Source of the DNA: Rhodococcus sp. RD6.2
Lineage (GTDB): Bacteria > Actinomycetota > Actinomycetes > Mycobacteriales > Mycobacteriaceae
Direction of reading: 5' to 3'
Assembly: GCF_001040705.1 (NCBI RefSeq)
Contig: NZ_CVQP01000006.1
Span: forward strand, 115,760 to 179,759
Length of the DNA stretch: 64,000 bases
Part shown: positions 27,121-34,089 of the stretch, in pieces
How positions within the stretch are numbered: position 1 is the stretch's first letter
How the letters are laid out: each line of letters starts with the position of its first letter
The notes under the pieces: generated by a model
The model's input: only the letters and a program-made list of their open reading frames with translations
What the model was told of the DNA's origin: nothing
The model's database searches: none
Program-made: the position numbers and the translations under genes

Positions 27121-28287
27121 ATGACGACGGACGAGACGCGGATCGGTGAGCCCCTCAAGGGGTTCACCGTCGGGGTGACCGCGGCCCGACGTTCGGAAGA
27201 GTTCACCACCCTGCTGACGCGGCGGGGCGCGACGGTCGTCAGCGCCCCCGCGATCCGCATCATCCCGCTCGTCGACGACGCCGAGCTGGAGCGCGTGAGC
27301 CGGGAACTGATCGAGCAGCCTGCAGAGATCACGGTCGCGACCACGGGGATCGGATTTCGCGGCTGGATGGAGGCCGTCGACGGGTGGGGTCTGGCGGACG
27401 AACTGGGAGCGGCGTTGGGCCGGTCCCGGATTCTCGCCCGCGGACCGAAGGCGAAGGGCGCCATCCGAGCCGCCGACCTGAGGGAGGAATGGTCGCCCGC
27501 GTCGGAGTCCTCCGCCGAGGTTCTCGACCACCTGCTCGCCGAGGGGGTGGAAGGCAAGCGGATCGCCGTCCAGTTGCACGGCGCCACAACGGAATGGGAG
27601 CCGCTGCCCGACTTCTGTGAGGTGCTGCGACTCGCAGGCGCCGAAGTCGTGCCCGTCCCGGTCTACCGCTGGACGCCGCCGCAGGACCAGACCGCGATGG
27701 ACCGGCTGATCGAACTGACGGTGTCGGGCGGGCTGGACGCCGTCAGCTTCACCAGCGCCCCGGCGGTCGCCTCGATGCTCATGCGTGCCAAGGAGATCGG
27801 GCTGGTCGAGCCGCTCCTGGCCGCGTTCGGCGGACGTGTTCTCGCGGTGTGCGTCGGGCCCGTCACGTCGGCGCCGCTCGAAGCGCTCGGCGTCCACGCG
27901 ACGATGCCGACGCGTGCTCGTCTCGGATCCCTCGCCCGGCACATCGCCGAGGAGCTCCCGCGTCGTGCGATGAAGGTCCGCGCGGCGGGGCACGACCTGA
28001 GCGTGCGCGGCGGCTGCGTCGTCGTCGACGGGGAGGTGCGCCAGCTCGCCCCCGCCGCGATGTCACTGATGAGAACCCTGGCCCGGCGGCCCGGTCAGGT
28101 CGTCTCGCGTGAGGAACTGCTCTCCGTGCTTCCGGGGGGCGGCGGTGACACGCACGCGGTGGAGACGGCAATCGCGCGACTGCGTTCGTGCCTCGGCGCA
28201 CCCAAGATCGTGCAGACGGTCGTCAAACGCGGATACCGATTGGCGATCGACCCCGCGGACTGCGACGACGACGGGAAGCGGCCGTGA
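27121..28287 (+). CDS. nnaR: NnaR-type regulator: HemD-like domain plus winged helix
   Basis: A 388-aa protein. Residues about 10-255 resemble uroporphyrinogen-III synthase (GFTVGVTAARRSEEF, ATTGIGFRGWMEAVD, DAVSFTSAPAVASML). Residues about 290-385 form an OmpR-type winged helix (LAPAAMSLMRTLARRPGQVVS, HAVETAIARLRSCLG, VKRGYRLAID). This fusion matches NnaR, the activator of nitrate/nitrite genes in streptomycetes and Mycobacterium smegmatis. Whether the synthase domain still has catalytic activity is open. It lies 2 bp after nirD and overlaps cbiX by four bases. Confidence 0.88.
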   Translation: MTTDETRIGEPLKGFTVGVTAARRSEEFTTLLTRRGATVVSAPAIRIIPLVDDAELERVSRELIEQPAEITVATTGIGFRGWMEAVDGWGLADELGAALGRSRILARGPKAKGAIRAADLREEWSPASESSAEVLDHLLAEGVEGKRIAVQLHGATTEWEPLPDFCEVLRLAGAEVVPVPVYRWTPPQDQTAMDRLIELTVSGGLDAVSFTSAPAVASMLMRAKEIGLVEPLLAAFGGRVLAVCVGPVTSAPLEALGVHATMPTRARLGSLARHIAEELPRRAMKVRAAGHDLSVRGGCVVVDGEVRQLAPAAMSLMRTLARRPGQVVSREELLSVLPGGGGDTHAVETAIARLRSCLGAPKIVQTVVKRGYRLAIDPADCDDDGKRP

Positions 28288-29042
28288 CCCGGCGCGCGGG
28301 GTGCGTGCCTCCCGCGCTGGTTCTCGTCGCGCACGGCACCAGGAGCGCGCGTGGGGTCGACCTGGTGGCCGCGCTGGCGGAGGAGGTCGCCGCATCCGTT
28401 GGGACCACCCGGGTCGCGTTCGTCGACGTCCTCGGCCCGTCCCCGTCGGAGGTGCTGCGTGAGCTCGCTGCACCGGCCGTCGTGGTTCCGGCGTTCCTGG
28501 CGTCGGGCTACCACGTCCACACGGACGTGCCCAGGGAGGTTGCCGACTCGGGAAACCCCGACGTCCACGTGACGCCCGCTCTCGGCCCCGACCCGGTACT
28601 GGCCGGTGTTCTGCTGCAACGTCTCCGCGAGGCGGGGTGGACACGCGGCGACGCTGTCGTCCTCGCCGCCGCGGGCTCGTCCGACCCACGGGCGTTGACG
28701 GACGTGCGACGCGCCGCGGCGATGCTTGCCGACCTGACGGGTGAGCGCGTCGACATCGGATACGTCGCGACGGGCGAGCCTCGCGTTCCGGAGGTCGTCG
28801 CCCGCGTCCGGGACGAGGCAGGTCGGCGCGTGTTCGTCGCGTCGTACCTGTTGGCGCACGGTCTGTTTCACTCGCGACTCGCAGAGGCAGGCGCGGACGG
28901 AGTGGCCGAGCCGCTCGGTGTGCATCCGGCGCTCGTGCAGCTCGTGGTCGCCCGCTACCGCGCGGGCGTCGAGGCCGCCCGCGTCACCGGGGCAGCGGAA
29001 GCAGTTCGACCACGCCACCATCGGGTGCTGCCGGTCCGATGA
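28284..29042 (+). CDS. Sirohydrochlorin chelatase (CbiX/SirB family)
   Basis: A 252-aa chelatase. The catalytic LVAHGTRSARGV lies near the N-terminus and ASYLLAHGLFHSRLAE near residue 195, with VPAFLASGYHVHTDVP between. Inserting iron into sirohydrochlorin gives siroheme, the NirB cofactor, which fits the operon. The GTG overlaps the nnaR stop (GTGA). The last 59 bases overlap the end of the convergent mobA-moeA gene; residues after about 235 have no family support but no earlier stop exists. Confidence 0.88.
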   Translation: MTRRAGCVPPALVLVAHGTRSARGVDLVAALAEEVAASVGTTRVAFVDVLGPSPSEVLRELAAPAVVVPAFLASGYHVHTDVPREVADSGNPDVHVTPALGPDPVLAGVLLQRLREAGWTRGDAVVLAAAGSSDPRALTDVRRAAAMLADLTGERVDIGYVATGEPRVPEVVARVRDEAGRRVFVASYLLAHGLFHSRLAEAGADGVAEPLGVHPALVQLVVARYRAGVEAARVTGAAEAVRPRHHRVLPVR

Positions 29043-30735
29043 CCGCGAGGGCCTCGGCCCCGACCAGTGCACCCAAGTGGGCGGTGCGGACCTGATTGAC
29101 CGCCCGCAGCGTTCCATCGGCCTGACGCCGAACCGGCAGGATGCGCGGTGTCTCCCCACGACTTCCGGCCGGGGACACCTCCGAGCAGTTCGCGACGACA
29201 CCGGTGACGACCGCCGGGCGTGGCGCTCCGATCAGCGCCGCAGTGACCACCGGTGCCGTCAGCAGGATCGTCGCCACCGCGGCGTACGGGTTGCCGGGCA
29301 GGCCGATCACGATGCGGTCGTCGGGAAGCGCGGCAACGACCTGCGATCCACCCGGTCGGCAGCGCACCCGGCCCACCACCATGCGCGCTCCGGCTCGTTC
29401 GAGTGCCAGACGCAGGTGATCGGCGGCCCCGCCACCGGTGGCGCCGACGATCACGATGACGTCGGTGTCCGTCGACCCGGGTGCGAGGAGCTCGTCGAAG
29501 CCGCCTGCGGTGTCGCGCAGGTGGGTGCTCGTGGCGGACTGCATTCCGCACCAGGAAAGATAATGCGGGAGAACAGGTCCGAGGGAGTCCCGGGTCTGAC
29601 CGTCGCGCAGCGGACCGTCGCGTCGGATCTCGTCACCGGTCACCACCACGTGCGCGCGGACCGGTCCGCGCACGAGCAGTTCGGTGACCTCGGCGCTGCG
29701 GGCGAGGGAGGCGAGGGCAGCCGTCACGCGGGTCCCGGTCACGGCGAGTGACGCGCCAGGATGCCAGTCCTCGCCGCGGCGGCGGCTGTCGTCCCGATCC
29801 GGGGTATCCGCCTTGTGGGACAGTACCTTTCCGTCCAGGTCGGTGTGTTCGTCGCGAATCACGCCGGTTGCGCCCGTGGGGAGGTGGGCACCCGTCGCGA
29901 TCCGCACCGCGTGACCGTCGTCCAACACCACCTCGTCTGTGGACCCGGCGTACCTGACGGTGGTGTCGAGTTGCCACGGGCCGGGACCGGACACGGCGTA
30001 GCCGTCCATCGCAGACACGTCGACGCGGGGCAGGGCGTCGGCCGCGATCAGTGGTTGAGCGAGCGCGCCGCCGATTGCCTCCAGCGGCGACAGCTCAAGG
30101 GCAGGAAGCGTTTCGATGCCGCGGCGGATGGTGTCGCGGGCGTCGGCGATCGACAGTGACGACTGTGCGGCGCGGGCACGGGCGGCGATCAGATCGGCTG
30201 TGGTGTCGCAGTCGGAGATGTCCGACATCGTGACGGTCGTCACGTTGTCGGGGACCAGCGATTTCATCGGCTGGTTGGTGAGGCCGCCCAGTTCGGCGAG
30301 GCGGGTGGCAAGGGTTGCGGTCCGCCAGACGCCGAGGAGGAACTGCACGCGCCCGGACTCGTCGACTGCGAACGCCGCGTCGGCGCCGGAGGTGTCGACT
30401 GCTTCACGCAACCGGTCGACCGCTTCGGCGGTGAGTGTGGGCAGGTCGGCGGCGAGGACGGCCACGATGGGCGCGTCACCACAGAGTTCGAGTCCCGCCG
30501 CGAGGGCGGCAACCGGGCCGGCGCCGCGCGGGGACTCCTGGACCTGGCGCACCGACGGTGCCAGGTCGTCGCGGTGCGGACCGACGACGACCGTCACGGC
30601 CGCGTCCTCGACGGCGGCGAGCGCGGTGGCCAGCATGCTGCGCCCGCCGACCTCGATGGCGGGCTTGTCGACGCCGCCCATCCTGCTGCCGGACCCGCCG
30701 GCGAGAACGATGGCGTCACAGGGTTCCGCGGTCAT
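28984..30735 (-). CDS. MobA-MoeA fusion, molybdenum cofactor biosynthesis
   Basis: A 583-aa fusion. The MobA-like nucleotidyltransferase (about 1-185) carries AIVLAGGSGSRMGGVDKPA and VAVLAADLPTL. The MoeA-like domain (about 195-583) carries LPRVDVSAMDGYAV, GAHLPTGATGVI, VTGDEIRRDG, VGATGGGAADHL and VIGLPGNPYAA. MoeA inserts molybdenum and MobA attaches GMP to make the bis-MGD form needed by nitrate reductases. The MoeA loop reads GATGGGAAD where many have GG(T/V)S; activity is still likely. Its start overlaps the stop of the upstream SdpI-like gene (ATGA). Confidence 0.9.
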   Translation of the reverse strand: MTAEPCDAIVLAGGSGSRMGGVDKPAIEVGGRSMLATALAAVEDAAVTVVVGPHRDDLAPSVRQVQESPRGAGPVAALAAGLELCGDAPIVAVLAADLPTLTAEAVDRLREAVDTSGADAAFAVDESGRVQFLLGVWRTATLATRLAELGGLTNQPMKSLVPDNVTTVTMSDISDCDTTADLIAARARAAQSSLSIADARDTIRRGIETLPALELSPLEAIGGALAQPLIAADALPRVDVSAMDGYAVSGPGPWQLDTTVRYAGSTDEVVLDDGHAVRIATGAHLPTGATGVIRDEHTDLDGKVLSHKADTPDRDDSRRRGEDWHPGASLAVTGTRVTAALASLARSAEVTELLVRGPVRAHVVVTGDEIRRDGPLRDGQTRDSLGPVLPHYLSWCGMQSATSTHLRDTAGGFDELLAPGSTDTDVIVIVGATGGGAADHLRLALERAGARMVVGRVRCRPGGSQVVAALPDDRIVIGLPGNPYAAVATILLTAPVVTAALIGAPRPAVVTGVVANCSEVSPAGSRGETPRILPVRRQADGTLRAVNQVRTAHLGALVGAEALAVIGPAAPDGGVVELLPLPR

Positions 30736-31055
30736 GCGCTCATCGTCGCACGGCCGGGTGGAGCGACCCGCTTCGCTTCCCGCGCACCGGTGATCCCACC
30801 CGTGACGGCGAACCCGCCGAGCGCGCAGACGCCGATGAGCGCGACGGCGACGCGCGCACCGTCGGGGACGAGCAGCAGGGTGGCGGCGCCGGCCGCGATC
30901 CCGCACCAGCCGCCGACGTCGGTCCACCTCGCGCCGGCCCGGTGTGCCGCCGCCCAGGCCTCGTCGCTTGCGAGGCTCGCCTGGGTCCGGATGCCCACCA
31001 GTTCGTTTCGCCGCAGCCTGCCGCTCGCCCCGGCGCGGGCCACCCAGACCAGCAC
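30732..31055 (-). CDS. SdpI/YhfL-like small membrane protein
   Basis: A 107-aa protein with the motif RRNELVGIRTQASLASDEAW, typical of the SdpI family C-terminal part, followed by two hydrophobic segments. The GTG at 31055 has GGAGGGG two bases upstream, but it lies inside the first expected transmembrane helix. An ATG (MTLVL...) about 36 bases upstream is in another frame, so a frameshift or a genuinely short form are both possible. It is translationally coupled to mobA-moeA (ATGA overlap). Confidence 0.65.
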   Translation of the reverse strand: MLVWVARAGASGRLRRNELVGIRTQASLASDEAWAAAHRAGARWTDVGGWCGIAAGAATLLLVPDGARVAVALIGVCALGGFAVTGGITGAREAKRVAPPGRATMSA

Positions 31056-31231
31056 GGCCCCTCCGACGGCGAGGTGGACAGGACCAGGGTCATGTGCGCG
31101 GCGATCGGCATGAGGCCGACGCTACGACAGGTCGGGCTGCCTTGGGTGGAGTGAGCTGGTCGTTCTCGTTTGGATTCGTGGTTGCGGGACGTGAAGACCG
31201 CCAGTTCAAGTAGCTGCAGGTGATGGGATGT

Positions 31232-31255
31232 GTAACGCAAGTAACGAATGTGACG
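31232..31255 (+). promoter_or_regulatory. Nine-bp-period direct repeat array (MtrA-like)
   Basis: GTAACG-CAA-GTAACG-AAT-GTGACG: three copies of a GTRACG half-site spaced exactly nine bases apart, 50 bases before the start of the following gene. The pattern matches the tandem GTAAC boxes described for the actinobacterial response regulator MtrA. Confidence 0.5.
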
Positions 31256-31304
31256 AAAATGCCTCATGGGTTCGCTCACCTGGGAGCGGCGTCGGGAGGG
31301 CAAT

Positions 31305-32657
31305 GTGAGCACGGATGCGGCGCGGCGGTGGGGACGGCCCGATACCCTGGTGGTCGTCTCGATCGTCGCCACGGGAGTGATCGTGGCGGGGTTGCTGCAC
31401 ACCCCGACACCCGACGAGAGCGGCGCGGCGTCGATGTACGTCACGCCGGATGTCGAGTATCCGACGACGATCCCCGGCTGCGACACCGTGGCGCCGCCGG
31501 AATCGGAGCAGTACTTCGCGACCGGGTCGTCCGGCACCGAGTCCTACGACAATCCGCGATATCCGTGGTTCTCGGCGCCGAAGGCCACCGCGATGAGCGA
31601 CGCCCTCGTGGCGGCGCTTCCGCCGGGTGTGGATCTCGAGTTCGCAGGCCCGGACCAGTCGCTGATCTTCCAACCGATCTGGACGATCGACTCCGGGCTG
31701 CCCGACGGAGTAGACGAGGACGTCGTCGGCGGTGACACCACCGCGAGCGGGATGCTCGTGCACGACGAGGCGCGCGGACAGTTGAGCGTCACGGTCCGAG
31801 AGTGGCGCAGGCCGGTGCCTGAGTGCGTGGCAGGAGCGCTCGACCGCCGCACCACCTTCGAGGGTGGCGCTGTGGTCGACACGCTCGACACCTGGTCCGA
31901 GTACGACGGCGTCCGAACGCTTTCCCGGCGCGCGAGCGCCTACCGCCCCGACCGCACGCAGGTGCATGTCTGGGCGACCGACGAGGATCCGGCCGCGCGG
32001 GAGAGCCGGAACAGCGGGGCGATTCCTCTCACCGTCGACGAGTTGAGCGATCTCGCCCGCACGCCGGGGCTCGCGGTGACCGCGCCCGTCCCACCGGGCA
32101 CGCCAGAGCCGCTTCGGTCGTGCGGTTGGGGAACGACCGGCAGCCCGCTGACCCGTGAGGCAGTCGCCGGGCTCGACCGCGTCCTCGACGACGCGTGGGC
32201 GGCGCTGGTGGTCGAAGGCGTGACCCTCGATCGGCCGCTAGGGTCGCTGCAACCGGCAGGAACGGATCCGACCAGTCTGTGCACCACGGTCGACGTCCGC
32301 GGGCCTGCCAGCACCGGTCGGCTGAGCGTCGCGATAAGTGACGGTCAGGCTCTTCCGGTGCCGCGCGACCCCTACGACCCTGCGAATGCCGACGACCGCA
32401 CCGAATACGCCACGTTGCCCGACGGGTCGGTGGTCCAGCGAACTGCGCCCGACACCGTCGCCACCATGCGGCTGGACGGGGCGACGGGTTGGCATACCTC
32501 CGCGGCCGCCGTCGTGACGCGGCCGGACGGATTCCGCATCCAGGTCCGGTTGTCGAGTGACGGCGACTCGGCATCCGGTCCACCTCGGTCTCTCGCCCTG
32601 GTGCTGACGCTCGACCAGTTGCAGTCCCTCGCGTCGACACCGGGGTTGCGGTGGTGA
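31305..32657 (+). CDS. Exported membrane-anchored protein with two similar halves
   Basis: A 450-aa protein I do not recognise. After a short basic start comes one hydrophobic helix (TLVVVSIVATGVIVAGLL, about residues 15-32), so the rest is probably outside the cell. The outer part seems duplicated. Each half ends with a related motif, LTVDELSDLARTPGLAV (about residues 245-261) and LTLDQLQSLASTPGLRW (the last 17). Each half also has a comparable layout of a helix, a domain with one or more cysteines, and strands. The GTG at 31305 follows GGGAGGG. It overlaps the next gene by four bases (GTGA). Confidence 0.7.
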   Translation: MSTDAARRWGRPDTLVVVSIVATGVIVAGLLHTPTPDESGAASMYVTPDVEYPTTIPGCDTVAPPESEQYFATGSSGTESYDNPRYPWFSAPKATAMSDALVAALPPGVDLEFAGPDQSLIFQPIWTIDSGLPDGVDEDVVGGDTTASGMLVHDEARGQLSVTVREWRRPVPECVAGALDRRTTFEGGAVVDTLDTWSEYDGVRTLSRRASAYRPDRTQVHVWATDEDPAARESRNSGAIPLTVDELSDLARTPGLAVTAPVPPGTPEPLRSCGWGTTGSPLTREAVAGLDRVLDDAWAALVVEGVTLDRPLGSLQPAGTDPTSLCTTVDVRGPASTGRLSVAISDGQALPVPRDPYDPANADDRTEYATLPDGSVVQRTAPDTVATMRLDGATGWHTSAAAVVTRPDGFRIQVRLSSDGDSASGPPRSLALVLTLDQLQSLASTPGLRW

Positions 32658-34045
32658 CCACGGAACGGCGGCGCCTCCTCGTCGCGGCGCTCGTTGCAGC
32701 GGTGACCGTGACCGGAGCAGTCGTCGTCGTGGCCCGCAGCGGCGGCGACTCGGAGCGTGACCCCGTCGACCCCGCCTGGGTCGGTACCGAATTCCCGACG
32801 CCCACCGCCGCGCCCGAACCCACGGCGAGCGCCGGTGCGCCGGTGCTCGCCTGGTCCCTCGACGCCGCCGAGGTGTACGGCCGCGCGTTCGCCCAGTTCC
32901 GCGACCCCCGGTACGGCACCGAGTTCGACTGGGATTCACCCGGGTTCATCGAGGCAGGGGACACGGTGGTGACCGCGATCGGACTTCCCGACCCGCGGGG
33001 ATACTCCCTCGACGAGACGATGTTCGTCGGTGTCGACACCGGCGACGGAACCGTGCGCTGGCGCACCCCGGTCGGGACACTGGGTGGCTGTGCGGAAATC
33101 CTGATCAAGCGGGAACTGGTGTGCCACCGTGGTATCGGTGAGCATGCGCTGGCCGTCGTGAACGTCGACTCCGGTGCGTTGACCGAGATGCCGGTGCCCG
33201 ATGAGTGGTCCATCTTCGGGATCGCTGCTGACGGTGACCGAGTGGTGGTCGTCGAGGGAAATCCCGAGGACAACGACGTCGAGGTGCACGCCGGACCGCC
33301 TGCCGCACCGGGTTCGGCCTGGACGTCGCGTTTCGACATCGGTGACGTGTGGGAGAGCGTCGCAGAGGACGCGGTGATCCAGGTCGAGCAGGGCGTAGGC
33401 GTGATCGCGATGGGAGGCGACGTGGTCGGATTCGACCCCGCAACCGGGCGGCAGACGTGGTCGCGCGGACTGCCTGAATGCGTGGGTGACCCCCGGATCG
33501 CGCCGCCGGGACTCGTGGTCGTTACTCGCAGTGGTTGCGACGACGGGGAGTCCCGCGGATTCGATGTGATCGATCGGTTCGGGAGGTCGCTGGTCACGAC
33601 CGACACGGGTTCTCCGGGGCGGGTCCTGGTCGACGAATCGGCCGATGGGATGCCGCTCGTCGTCGGTGGTGCCGCCCACGACCGGGAGTCGGGCGAGATG
33701 CTGTGGCGCAGTGACGAACTGGACGGCTCGTCTGGAGTTGCTGTGACGGACCGAGTCGTCGTCGTGCGCGGTCGTGAAGCGATCGGCGTCGACCCGGACG
33801 CGGGACGAATCCTGTGGCGCACCGAACTCGACGAGGATGCGGAGTCCTTGCTCCGGGGCGGCGACGGCCTGGTCGTCGTCGGTTCCCGCGTGCTGACCGG
33901 GATCGATCCGGAAACCGGGCGGATACGGTGGACGTTGCCGCCGGACGCCGTCGGCACCGGTGACTCGTTGTCCGGGGCGTCCGTCGGTCTGGCCGGCGGT
34001 CGACTGATCCTCACCGGCGGCCGCGCGATGGTCGGGTTGACCTGA
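32654..34045 (+). CDS. Membrane-anchored PQQ-like beta-propeller protein
   Basis: A 463-aa protein. One N-terminal transmembrane segment (LLVAALVAAVTVTGAVVVVA) is followed by a Thr/Pro/Ala linker and a propeller with clear blades: GVDTGDGTVRWRTPVG, GFDPATGRQTWSRGLP, VDPDAGRILWRTELD and GIDPETGRIRWTLPP. No enzymatic residues can be assigned, so a scaffold or sensing role outside the membrane is plausible. GTG starts at 32651 and 32654 are both possible; 32654 gives the GTGA overlap with the upstream gene. It resembles the Rv3212-like protein at 9601-10836 in architecture. Confidence 0.75.
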   Translation: MTTERRRLLVAALVAAVTVTGAVVVVARSGGDSERDPVDPAWVGTEFPTPTAAPEPTASAGAPVLAWSLDAAEVYGRAFAQFRDPRYGTEFDWDSPGFIEAGDTVVTAIGLPDPRGYSLDETMFVGVDTGDGTVRWRTPVGTLGGCAEILIKRELVCHRGIGEHALAVVNVDSGALTEMPVPDEWSIFGIAADGDRVVVVEGNPEDNDVEVHAGPPAAPGSAWTSRFDIGDVWESVAEDAVIQVEQGVGVIAMGGDVVGFDPATGRQTWSRGLPECVGDPRIAPPGLVVVTRSGCDDGESRGFDVIDRFGRSLVTTDTGSPGRVLVDESADGMPLVVGGAAHDRESGEMLWRSDELDGSSGVAVTDRVVVVRGREAIGVDPDAGRILWRTELDEDAESLLRGGDGLVVVGSRVLTGIDPETGRIRWTLPPDAVGTGDSLSGASVGLAGGRLILTGGRAMVGLT

Positions 34046-34089
34046 CCGGCCACTTCTCCGGAGGCGTCCGCAGCGGCGCTTCGATCCTC

